NCBI RefSeq assembly: GCF_051401765.1
Contig: NC_135064.1
Location: 27,068,001 to 27,132,000, forward strand
DNA: 64,000 nt
Reading direction: 5' to 3'
From: Calliopsis andreniformis
Lineage: Eukaryota; Arthropoda; Insecta; Hymenoptera; Andrenidae
The notes beneath the pieces are model-generated. The model was not told where the DNA came from, made no database searches, and saw only the letters and a program-made list of their open reading frames with translations. Below, one piece after another: positions 1 through 11,900 of the stretch; the stretch's first letter is position 1; each line of letters begins with the position of its first letter. Position numbers and translations under genes: made by a program.

Positions 1-3000
1 ACTCGTTAATAGTCCATACAGCTTATAGCATACTAGCAAAATGCATTTACTAGATATACCGCTGAATTTCGCGTGATTATAACTATTATGTGATGCTTAA
101 ATGTTACGCATTTCATGATGTTATTCTAAATTGAGAAATGCTCTTAATTTATTGCAATTTATTTTCATCGAAACTAAACCTCTCACGTATTAATTTTCAT
201 CGATTACTATACTACTAGTCAAATATTTCTGGTATTAATAACAGCGTAATAATGCCAGAATTCTGGACCTGTATGTGTACATATACTGGACATGGTATAT
301 CTCAAACTGTTGTGACGGTTTGAAATGTGCCATCCTCGGGAATAAACCATGTAAGAGAAGAATCTCATTCGTGTCCGAAATTAGGAAAATAGTGGCTGTG
401 TAATTTCCGGTTCTTGGTCAAATACGGACGCATACAAACTCTTCTCGTGGTTTCAATTTTGTGCACTCCACGAATGTCTTACTCTACATTGCTTCATATT
501 ATTCGCATGTAGTACACGTCATCCAAATTATTTCCGTACGCTCCTGTAAACCCTGTCAAGTTTAATATCTTCCCTTTTCGTGTAAAGCATTCCACATGTT
601 TGCTCTTTTCCATAGCATGAATTTTTGGATAATTAAACGTATAATAATATTTACAAACAATTTTACATATTAAGATACACAACCTTGGTATAATATATAA
701 TACTATTTGTACGAAAATTGTCAAATTTTTCAAAATATTTAATAGATAGTATACATTTAGCAAATTTCACAGAAGTAATATTGAATCGTGCTAATGAAGT
801 TTTTCCCAACTATTTTAAAACGCGCGATTCGCATTCTAATCTTGAAAAACGCGGACAATTGTATTCGCGAGAAATTTACTGTTCAGAATAATGCTGGTGG
901 GTGAAAGAAAAACGCAGTCAGAAAATTAACAGTCTGCCCGGTAGTTTACGCATCGGAAAATTACGTTTCGCCCGTGAATAACATTATTCAGCGAATAATG
1001 CTTTCATTTCCCAGAGAACGTTACAAGCATAATGCGCTACATCATTTGCTCGAATTCGGGGCACATTTAGCGTCGCGCTCGCGCGCCCATGCATCGCGTT
1101 TCCGGTTTTTCGCCGCACTCCGCCAACTCCCAGACGGCTTTTAACGTTAAAAACCGTTCGCTTATTCCCATACTCAATGTGCAATGAATTCACGCTCCCA
1201 ACACGATTCGGCAAAACTGAAACGTGACCCCGAAATAAATCCTTTCAGTGGAAGAAAATGTTTCGGGGGTAGCATTTCATATTTCAAAGTGCTCCGCTTT
1301 TCATACTATACGTAGTATGTATTACTTTTCAGTGACAAGACATGTCCATTTGGTAACCGAATTATAAACTGGATTTCAACGGTGTATTTTGAGACCTTCC
1401 ACTTTCAGATTGGTCGAAATGTATTCGTAGTACCTATATCCGATTTTTTTGGATAGTATTACCCCATGCTCTATAGTAGTCTCCTCTTATAAATCATAGA
1501 ATATTTCTAATAGAAGGAACCAGCTCCAATAATCAGAATAGTACATCTACATTAACCAACACGGACTCTCATTCTCGCAACTGCCTTCCATTCCAAGTCA
1601 ATTCTTTCACCACCCTCATAGCGAAGAGTTAGCATATTCCGCGTCGTTAAAGATTCCAATATTTCGTCGCGCCCCACTAATTTAATTCCAACCAACTCTT
1701 TCCCAGAATCGACGTGTCACTCGCAGCTGCGCGTAATTCGTACTGAAAAGTAACGAATTATTCAGCTTTTCCTTCACCCCCTGGATCTACCGTCTCAAAG
1801 GAGAAATAAGTAATTCTTAGGGGATCCCGTCTTGGGTTCGAGAAGCCCTGCGGTCGTCTTCGAGTCCACAGCGTTTCCTAATTCCTGTAGCCGAGTCCGC
1901 ACGACATTAACGTTAAAGAGAGGAGTCAGTGTGTCCTCCGCGAGCATCGAGTGACCTTCATTAAGTACAACCTCTAATCTCGCGCAGCGTGCACATAGGA
2001 GCCCAGTCAATTCCCGTGGCGATGATATTCGCAAGGTAGCCACCACGAGGTGGCAATTACCGCGCGCTGTCGGTCGGTCGGATGCTAGGACGCGGCTGCG
2101 CGCCAAGTTAACTCGGGCCGAAAGGGGACGAAATACTTTAGAAGTTGGCCCGCCTGGTTGGATTGCCTGGCTGGCTTTCTCGCTGGCTTTCTCGCTGTAG
2201 TTACATACGAAGCTGTATTACAGAAGCTCCCACCGTCGAATGTCTGGGAAATTCTCGAAATACCAACCAGCTGCCACGGTCAAACGTCAAAGCGAGCTTC
2301 TCCTCTCTCCCCTCGTCTCTAGCATGCCCCCCTTCTATCGTGTAGCCAGCTCGGTTCGGTTCACGGTTAGAGACTTCACTATCCGACGGTGCTCCGTGCA
2401 TTAACGTTCCTCCGGCGTTAAAATTTTTATCATTTTTCTGTGGATAGATACTTTATAATTTGTCGCGGTCTCATCCTCGGTCGGGAGTTATCATTAAACG
2501 CGCGCTCGAGCGGCCGACCGACCACGCTCATTTCTGTTCACTTTGAATTACGCCCTGTAATTAAGTTTCACTGGATCTCTGACTCGTTTCCCGGATTTTG
2601 GAAACCGTGTCGCCGAGACGTACGATACTTGGCGTAACGTATCGTATGCTGGCTGTGCTAAATGTGAATAATTAATGGGAGCTGTGGGTCGATATTCCAA
2701 AAATATAGAGGCTGAAATTCTTTTTTCGAGTAGGAGACAGTATTCTGTGAATGTAAGTTATATTTTCTGTATCAGAGAATATTATAGTTTTAATTTGATA
2801 AAGTAACCGAGTTTTGAAGTCTCTATGAATTTTGGGTCGCTCAGACACTGCTGAGTTATTCAGACGCTAGTCGAACGTAGGTCAAGGAAAAGGTTCAAAG
2901 AGATGTTGGATGTCCAGAATTACTTATGTTGAGGGTAGTTCGGTAAACTGTGTGGTGTCAGTCCAGGAAATGGTCCAGGCAGATGGTATCAGGTATCAGG

Positions 3001-4886
3001 GGTTGCTCGATCCTATCACAGAAGATTTAAGTGTATTGGCACGGTGTAGGTTTAGAAAAGGGTCCAGGTGGACGTGGCTGAATACGAATCGGGGCGGAGT
3101 TCAAGCAAACGACAGAATTGGTGGCTATCAAAGAGCCTGGTGAATGTTTGGGACAACTCAATAGAAACGACGACTGGTCCAGGCAAATAGTAGACGTCTA
3201 CTCAATGCAGGAGAGGGAACTAAGAGCACTGGATTTACTTTCTTGAAATATTTCACACTTTAATAGACAGAAAGCCAAGCATGGCTTAACAGGAAATCTA
3301 AATTTTTAAACATATTCCAAAATTGAAAAGGCTATAATAAAATACAGAAGCCGTTCTATCCATTTGCAAATTACATTATGGAAATCTAAAGCTTTTAGCA
3401 ACATTTTAAACTATTTTAAGTAGTGTATATTAAACATTCAAAATCACAGAATAAAATTCCCTAAATTGCAAATACTGTAACACCTTTCCAAATTCAAGGG
3501 AAACACTTAGAAATCACGTTTCTGAAAAAATACCACAGTGGGATAAGAAGTTTAGCACATAACACTCCCTGTATTTACCAAGCAAATACTCGAAATTAAA
3601 TTGCAATTATTTAACTGTATACAGAGGAATCGATACACCCGTCTGACATTGGAGTCGCGTAGCCTCGGCTGGCAGCGCAGCAGCATAATCAAACCTCGTT
3701 AGCATTGCTGCCAAGTGCTTGAACACTGTCGTCACTGTTGCACTCGATGCACCATTAACTTCATCAGCCTAATTCACGGTAGTTTACCCTCGCTGCTGGC
3801 ATACATGCAGTCTGCTGCTTTGGGACTTCCAGTATGGAGAAACAATTTCCATTTAATAACGAAAGCAACGATATTTACAAAAGCATTTCACACTTAAAGT
3901 TGTTCAACCAGCATTATTTTTCCTCATGGTAATTACGTTACAAATTAGTATGAAGAATCATGCCGTGAAGAAGTCTGAATCAGTTATTTATTAATCTCTT
4001 TACTGTATCCAGTACATGTGTTAAATTCCACATAATTTATTTAATAAACTAACCATGTGGTAACTTCAAACGAAGCACCAGCATGGAATCAAGAGTTCCA
4101 TCGACGCGAAGGGTTAGGTGTAGACGTTCGACTCTCGTTGAGTGGTTCATGTCTCCGTTTTCCGGGCGAGGAATTTTTCCAGCCACTCGATTTCCTCTGG
4201 CCGCTTTCGATGGCGGTCCTTTCGGAGGGCGATCGTCGGTGGCTCGTGCCGTTTCTTTGATATCCTTCGCTCTCGCCACCCTCGCGCGGTCAATTTAAGC
4301 GAGGCGTGATTAAAGGTTATCCAATTTGAAGGGAGCCCAAGCCAAGAGCGGTGGACGTGTTAAATGACTCGCAACCGTGCGAGCTTAATAAATTCTCGTT
4401 GCCGTGCGCTCCCTAGAATTCGCCGCGGAACAATGTGTAAGATAAACCGTTCTCGTTTGAGCCGCAGGAAATTATGTTTGGCGTGGCTGTCTGACGCAGT
4501 TAGACGTATTAGGCTGGTTATTACGCGAATAATATGCAACCGTCGGCGGCGGGGGACGATCCGAACTTCTCCAGTTCTAACTACTACACAAATTTTCTGT
4601 CTGTTGCCGCGGGAATCCCTCGTTCGTATATTCTACAAGATATCCTCCACGAGATAGCGCCGGAACTCGGTTAGTTCCCTTACCTGACAGCCTCTCCTTG
4701 CCTCCTTTGATTATTCAAGAAGAAGATTTCGTCGAGAAGTCCGCCCTGCGGACACTTTATACGCGCATTGTTCATCGTTCCCACGGAATCTAACTTGCCT
4801 AGGAATAACCCAGCTACAAAACTATAATGTTTAGCTTCCAGCACAGCGGGAAGATTCGAGGGTCGTCTCGTCGAGTAGAGGAGAAA
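1..4886. other. non-coding stretch, no gene supported
   Basis: AT-rich DNA with GC-richer patches near 1,560-2,640 and 4,050-4,640. The open frames here are at most 103 codons, overlap on opposite strands and show no recognisable domain, so I do not call them. Between about 2,880 and 3,200 the words GGTCCAGG and GGTATCAGG recur irregularly, which suggests a decayed simple repeat. A 12-bp direct duplication (CTGGCTTTCTCG twice) lies near 2,170-2,194. No RNA gene or transposon end was recognised. Confidence 0.6.
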
Positions 4887-4902
4887 CAGTAGAATTCTAC
4901 TG
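4887..4902. repeat. perfect 16-bp palindrome
   Basis: CAGTAGAATTCTACTG is a perfect palindrome with no spacer, centred on an EcoRI-type GAATTC. It is followed directly by CAGGTAAT-like sequence, but no polypyrimidine tract precedes it, so I do not read it as a splice junction. It could be a dimeric protein-binding site or chance. Confidence 0.6.
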
Positions 4903-7622
4903 CAGGTAATGACACCTCTAATTTTAGCACAGACCGAAACGAATCTCTGGGAAACGCTTTTGGCAGATGCGATTCGTTGCTATACGAACAAGCGTACTTT
5001 ACAACGCGGCGGGGGAAACGAGCGAGAAGTTCCAGGGGATGCTTTACGCAGCGTAGAATTCTGTGTTGTAACAATAACACGGATACCTCTAATATTCAAC
5101 TCGACGGGATAGTAGATCCTTCATATTATCCGGATAACGCACACGCCCGAGCTTGTCTGCTGTCGGATTACGAATGTACAGGGATCTACCCGTTACACTG
5201 ATGCTGTAATGCGTACGTTCAGGCGTCTGAGATATCTTTCGAGGCAACCACCCACAGTAGTGCTTCGCTGCGTGATGAAACGGTTGGTCTCATCGAATGC
5301 GCTAAGGCAAGCTCGTCTTTTGTGAAACTGTTTCCTCTGCAAATATAATGTTACGAGATTGGCGCTTGTGTTTGGTTTAGTGGAGCGGTGGATTGGTCTC
5401 TGTGAAATTTATGGGATTGTAAGTTTGATTTTTATTGAGGAAGTACTTTCTATATATCTACTACTTTATTCGATTATACTTTATACATGATTATATATTT
5501 TTTATCTTTCTAATTGAAGTCTCCGATTGTACTCGCTCCAGAATAATCAACAGGAAACGCTACAAGATAAATTGGATTATTTCGATAAAGTAAATTCTTG
5601 ATACACCGAGTCAATCCAAAGAAAGGGAACCTCTCTTTAAACTGCGTCGCACGGAATTATTGTTCAAGCCTTGGAATCCTCGGTTCCCTCCTAGAAAATT
5701 CACTAAAACTCTTGATTATTCACGAAACCTTCGTCTGATTGCGCAATCACGCGATACTATATAGGAAAAACGAGAGGGGACAAGACGACGACAGTTCTCG
5801 TAAAAAAGTCTGGACCCTCGCCACCCCTGAAAGAATAGAATCCCAACGAAGCGAAGAGATGAGATCTGTGCCTGGACGGATCTCGATATTCGTTGGATAT
5901 CTCTATTTATTGGTATCCCCCGAAAAGTTTCTTCCGCTTTTGACCATAACGTGTGGTTTTCGTCTTCTCCACGGCAACGCTAACGCAATATCGAAGATGA
6001 CAGTGTATAAACCAGCCCCTCCTGCAAGCCCGAAATCATCCACTTCTCTGACACCTCGTTTCTCCGAGGTGTCTCTATTATATCTCACGGCTGTCTTCCT
6101 TTAAGGCGGCTTCCCGTCCTTCGATTTCGTAGTTTGATTGACAAAAGCATTCCAACTCCAACAGCTGGGGCTGGGATCGAGTGAACTGCCTTCCTATATT
6201 TCGTCGGGTTTTGCTCGGTAATCGATCGATAACAGCGACGTGTTAGTAGATACAGAAATTGTATTTCTTTCATCTGAAATATAAAGGAGAAGTGAGGCTC
6301 TTGGTTGGTTAACTTTTGATATAAAATTGTTTTTAAAGATTTTCCGGAAATTTGAATATTTGAATATCTTAAGTGGGGTAGTTTAGGTTGTGGTAACTCC
6401 TAATTCGTACTAGAAATTACATCTACAGGGGCGGAATACATATAAAACCTATCTTGACCAGAGTATCTTTCAGAAAACGAGTCCCGAATTCGAGAAATTG
6501 TAGGTGGTCAATTTCAGGTTTCAGGAGTCAACCCCAGTTTCTCATATTTAACTCATATATTACCCATAGTAGTAATAGAATAGTAGTCTACGGTCATTGA
6601 AATCAAGGCAGTGTGTTCCGGCAAATACGTGTTTTGCCATGATTAGGTGGGCTTTTCGAATCCATAACCAGCCTTGCGAAGCAACAGTGACCATAGACAC
6701 TTGTTTGGTTGGCTCGACGCAGCATTGTGCCTATAGAACAATGAGTTTCAGCTCAAAGTCGAAGTTCTATTAGTTAATAATCCACCACGCATATTCCGAA
6801 ACATAGCAGATGTGATTAGCAATTTGTATTGTTTGTTCTAATGGATGAATCGCTATTATTATATATAATCCATTTTCTATGTTTTTCAATTAGAGAACTT
6901 TCTCATTATAATTTCGTGGCCACGTAGCCACCAGTGTCATTTTAAAAACTTATCGCTAACTTCATCAGTTTCTGAAGTGGTGGCTACTATAGCAGAATCT
7001 AAAACATTTGTATTCTCCACTTGCGAGCACTAAAAGAGGCAATTCCGTATGTCGCAGTCTTCCGCGTCTAGCCGCGGGAAATCCATTTGGACGGTAATAA
7101 ACCCCGAGATTGCGTGTGACGGTGAAACGTCGGTCGCCGCTAACGATCATTCCGCGTACATTATTCCAGTTTCATTCTTTATTCTCGGCTGGCCACGGCA
7201 GTTTCCACGGGTCGTCCGCGACCTTTACAGCTCATCCTCATTTCTATCCTTGAAATTCACTGATCTCCGTAATTTCGAGAAATGATTTACCTCCAGCCAG
7301 TCGACGTCGCTGCAAGGTAGCCACTCATGCGGCGGTAACGACTCGCCTCGAGTATTTCTTTTCCAATAATCTGCTTTGGTGTATTGGCCTCGTAACGTAT
7401 AGACATGGTTCGAGAAATCGACGCGCGTCTGCTCAATGAGGAGGATTGGATACTGGCTTCCCTCGATTCTTTTATCGTCTTAAACGATGTACTGGATTGC
7501 CTGTGGTGGACTGAGAGAAAAAGAGAGAGAGAGAGTGAGCACCAGTTTGCGTGGAGAATTGAATCAGTCTTATCGCTTATCATAGATCCAACTTTCGGTG
7601 TAAGAAGGAAATTTATTTTATA
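4903..7622. other. non-coding stretch with short GA microsatellite
   Basis: No gene supported. The longest frame (5,739-6,104, 121 codons, + strand) is crossed by minus-strand frames and has no recognisable domain. A GA-rich microsatellite with one or two interruptions lies at about 7,512-7,537. The sequence around 6,380 loosely resembles a mariner terminus, but no partner end was found. Confidence 0.55.
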
Positions 7623-7771
7623 GTTTTGAGATGTCCCTAGACAGTATGGTTTATACCGATTTCGTAGTTTTGAGATGTTCCTAGTCCCTTATCTTCCTAG
7701 ATAGTAGTTTTCATGGCTCTTTTGTTTTGAGATGTCCCTAGTCCCTTACATCCCTAGACAGTGCTTCTCAC
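7623..7771. repeat. three-copy diverged tandem repeat
   Basis: The core GTTTTGAGATGTCCCTAG (or with TTCCTAG) occurs three times, at 7,623, 7,667 and 7,734. The copies are followed by variants of GTCCCTTAYMTYCCTAGAYAGT. Spacings of 44 and 67 bp show that the copies have gained or lost sequence between them. No coding potential is seen. It looks like a small old tandem duplication rather than a named transposon. Confidence 0.7.
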
Positions 7772-8729
7772 ATCGATTCTAATATAAACATCGACTACCA
7801 GTTCAACATGTTTATCATTTCAAACAATATTCCTTCTAAAATCAGTCATGGCCATAAACTGTTACTCTGCAGTGCAATTCGCAAATTCGGTGCACATGAA
7901 TTATGCGTTTCTGCAACAGAGCTGAAAAGGAGGGATGGAAGAGACAGGGAGAGCGAAGGGTGTTGAAGCAAGGGTAGAAGAGAGAAGAGGAAGGACAGAA
8001 GCGCTAGCTCGTAAGCTTTAATCGTTCGGGCTAGAGTATTACTACGCGATTCTCGAGTATGCGCTTCCCGCGAAAGCAGCATAATCCCGATTTCATACTG
8101 TTGCGTGTTTAACCCGCATGCAGTGTTTAACGATGCCATCGATCGGGATAACATAGTCTGTTAACGAAGAACGCCCGTGTCGCGGAGGCGAGGGAAGGGT
8201 AAAATGCAAACGATGCATGTTCGACCAGGGTCGAAGGTTCCGTCGGTCGATTATCTCGGGTCTCACTGTTTTCAACGCTTCGCGGTCGTCAATCTATAAA
8301 TAAGCGGGAGTGGCTGGGCTAGTTGACGGTCGAAAGTCGATGCAATTCCCTATGCAGAGTAGTCCACGTTTCGTGAATATTCCAGTCACTCGCAACAGGA
8401 TTAGTCCGTTCAGCGTGGCAATTAACTCGCGACAGTCGATAATGAACTCATTTCGCGCTCGAGAACAGGGTAGACGCGAAAGAGAGCTCCGAATAGCACC
8501 TGTCAAGCATTTAAAAGATGTCGAACAAGAGTGATGGACGTAATAACGCCAAAGTACAATAGAAAGATAAAAAAACAGATATATTTTTACTCTGAATATT
8601 TTTCACAAAATTTTTCATTCTCTTCCATCCATCGAATCTTTTTAACATAAGACCTGGGATGAATAGGATTTCACAACGTTTTCTAATATGCATATGATCT
8701 ACTGCATTTATTTTCTCAGCATTTAACCC
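7772..8729. other. non-coding stretch with a TATA-like motif
   Basis: No gene supported. A good TATA-like sequence (CTATAAATAAGCGG) lies at about 8,293-8,306. The frame at 8,310-8,534 that follows begins with GTG rather than ATG, and no clear initiator or DPE can be assigned. A promoter here is possible but unproven. Confidence 0.4.
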
Positions 8730-8978
8730 TTAGGGATCGTGGACGCCTGGTTCAAGAATAAACCATAACTTTTCTATTCTTCCACGATCGCCTGAAGAGT
8801 GAAACAAATTGGTCAATCGATTTTCTAGACCCAGATTTAAACCAGAATCTTCCATTCGCTGGACTAATGCCTCAGCCAATTGAGCCTTCCAGGCCAGCGA
8901 TTGATCTTCCTGTCTAAGCCTAGCGCTTGAGATAGCTGTCGGCTCTGGATGGGGTCCAATTTTTAAATCGGTTTCCAA
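8730..8978 (-). pseudogene. protein-like open frame without a start, unrecognised
   Basis: An open minus-strand frame of about 82 codons ends in TAA. It has no ATG at its upstream end (TTG there; first ATG internal, in QRMEDSG). The conceptual product has a helix-like middle (RLRQEDQSLAWKAQLAEALV) followed by a mixed-charge tail (LENRLTNLFHSSGDRGRIEK). The composition is more protein-like than in most frames here. Upstream lies a short direct repeat (CCAATTTTTAA twice near 8,957-8,985). It might be an internal exon, a retroelement gag-type remnant or chance. I cannot assign a family. No clear acceptor lies at its 5' end. Confidence 0.25.
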
Positions 8979-11900
8979 TTTTTAATAGAACAACACTGAA
9001 GCATTAATACAAAAATACAGCATAAACGTAACTAAGATAATTGTATGAAGAAACAATGAATTAACCCAGCCACCACCTGTTGTTTAATTTCACGCAGTTA
9101 CAAAATTCCCAGCTAAAATGTCCTCTCACCTACAAGCACCCCGTTACACTCTATGAAAGAATATATGGTTAGAAAAAAATTAGGCCATATTAAAGCATAC
9201 GAGCTTAACCCCGACCAAAAAATAGAAGGAAAAAGCGAGACGCGACCCGTATTCGCCGCATGACTCAGCCTGTATTCCACCACGGAAACAGATAACGTTT
9301 ATTAGATACGGCTGGAGCTTTTCCTCCGGTGGCGTTGCGCACTCCGACGAAATCTCGTTAGCTGGATTACACCGAGCCACCCCGAAAAGCCTGGTAGAGT
9401 CAAAAACGCGAAATTAATAGGAAGATGGACAAGCGGGCGTAATCGGGTCGGTCGGTTAGTGCTCGCGACCCGCTCCGCTCGGCGTGCCTATTCGAGGCTC
9501 GATAGGAGCGGATTTCGGCGCGGATAATCGGCGCGCTAATCTGGCGGTAAGCCAGCCGCGATATTACAGTTGTAACCACACCTCGCGGTGCCACGGGTAT
9601 CAAGCGGAGCTAATCGAGACTTCCGGGAGTTCAGACTAAAAATCTGTCGAATTAAACGGTCTATAATTTTATAGCTGGCCGTTATCCCGAGCTGAATGTA
9701 TCTGGTTTGGTCGTATTTTTCTTCGTAGCAGTCCTCGTGATTTATGAATGCCACGGAACAGAGACGCTTTTATGCATTTATCTTTGAAAGGCCGGATGGC
9801 GTCGTCTATGTCAAACGTTGCACGTTGGAAATTTCACCAGAAGGAAATATTATTTCTCGGGAAGTTACGCGCTTTAGGAATTTTGTAGGTCGTCCTTACT
9901 TATTCGCGTTTGGAATATTATAATGCGAAGCCTCCGCTTCGAGGCAGACATAGAAGCTACTAAAAGGAAAACGTAGTTGGCAGGCAGACAGAGAAGAGCT
10001 TGTAATGCAATTATAGGATCTTGTGAGTTAAGATAAGTACTTACTGTGTACTGGAACTTTTCTTGGAATCTCTTTTTCTATTCGCGGAATCGTGGTTTAT
10101 ACCTTTCCCAGGGTCTTGATGTTCGCCATTATTATTTATATGCAGCGGGAACGAATCCTGCTTATGAACGAACAAAGAAATAAATAATCCAACTGTAGAT
10201 CGATGTAGGGGGCGTCCACGTATCCTGTTTCTCTTGAACCTCCATCGTAAATGGCGTCCTGTAAAATTAACGAGCGAAACAACGCGATTCCCTTTTCCGG
10301 GCTACAAATTCCTCTAGATGTAGGATTGTTCTTGCAACGAAAGTTTTCTGGGGCAAATGCGATTTACGACAGTATTAGGCTATGCTGCACGCATTAAAAA
10401 AAGTACAGTACTTCCACGATAATGTCTCAGTTTAAAAAGTCACCAAGAAGATAAGTTTATCTGCTTAACCTGGTTGATCTCCCCATAAAACGAATGCTAC
10501 GTCGAAGTAGAAGTGGCGTTGTCAGACACAGACATGTGACAAAAATTTTACTGATTTTCAAGCCTGTACTTTTTCGATATTTCATTTTATCATTCTTGCG
10601 ACAAATTTGTATACTAAAGATGACCTTAAAAACAGAGAAGGGTAGTCAAAAATGTAAGTACTTACAATAAAAAAAATACTGCACAGACCAGAATATTTGC
10701 AGCTCATATTGAAAAATAATTAACTTCACTGGATTCATTCCTCAATAAAGAAGAAAATTTCTCCTTGAATTCCGCACTTTTAATTCATCTGACTCCGCGG
10801 ATAGGAGAAATTACATCTAGACCGTGGTCTTTTTATCGCGTTATGGATTCCACTCGACGGATCGTAGAGTATTTCGCCGCACTGTTCGCTCATTGTATGC
10901 CGACAAGTGGAATGTCTATCCTCGTAGCTCGCGGGCGTCGCCAGTTTCCAACAGAATCTGGACTTTCCCATCGAGTTTTTCGATTCGAAGTCGGCGCAGG
11001 TGTAGGGGTCAGGGGAGCGCAAAAATTCTGCACGGCACGACGAGTCGAACTTTTTATTGTGTCGCAGACTCGGGCACGTTAAAACGCGTGACCCACACCA
11101 CTGGCCTCGCTTTAGCAATCTTAACTTTACTCGAGGGTGTCTGTGACTATTGGACCAAGTTAAAATTCCGCTTCCCTTCTTCGCTTCCTTCGGGGATTGT
11201 TTAACACGCTGCATTAAGAAGCTCTTCTCACCTGCGCCACTCTTCTCCCTTGGGTATGTGGCCCTTTTTTAAACTCGACGAGAAATTACACCCCTTGCTT
11301 TTGACATTGCCGAATACTCTATTGTACGACACTTCGCTTTGAGAGGCGTGTTGGGTGATACTAGAAACGAGGTTCAAGAAGAAGTCGAGTTTTAACATTA
11401 TTTTTTGTTAAAACTATATAATAATTTTAGAAGTGAAACAATTTTCGAAGTCACATCTTTTCATACTACAAATATACAAAAAGCTTCATGGAAAGGATTT
11501 CCATGAATATTGGCACAAGTTTTCTAAGATCAGTCAATTGTATCTTCGAATGTCGTTAACAATTTTCCGTGGCTATTGTCATAGCGTTGAATAACCTCGA
11601 AACACTACTGCCGCTGAGAATTAAGCCGATATGTCTAAATTGAGTAATTCGAAACTGAATACACGATAAAATACATTTTTACCTCGCCTTATTTTATACA
11701 TCGTTGGAATTGGATCTCTAAATTTTCGGGAAAAAATGCACTCAAAAACGAAGCGACGATTTAAACGGAACGATAGCGAAACATTTCCGGGGGCGAGGAA
11801 TTAGTAATTTCGAAATAATCGACGCGAAAAGAAGCACCGCGCAAACTTCAACATATGTGTCGTGCGCTCGAGTTAAAAAACAGTCATGGTTCGATGAATT

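Noticed and set aside
6380..6410. Mariner-like terminus (TTTAGGTTGTGGTAACTCCTAA)
   Set aside because: Only partial resemblance, no TA-flanked partner in reverse complement and no transposase remains.
8720..8750. TTAACCCTTAGGG, possible piggyBac left end
   Set aside because: No matching reverse-complement end with TTAA could be found within 1 kb.
10780..11214. 144-codon minus-strand ORF
   Set aside because: Overlapped by + strand frames of 105 and 126 codons in the same GC-rich patch, with no domain or codon evidence to prefer any.
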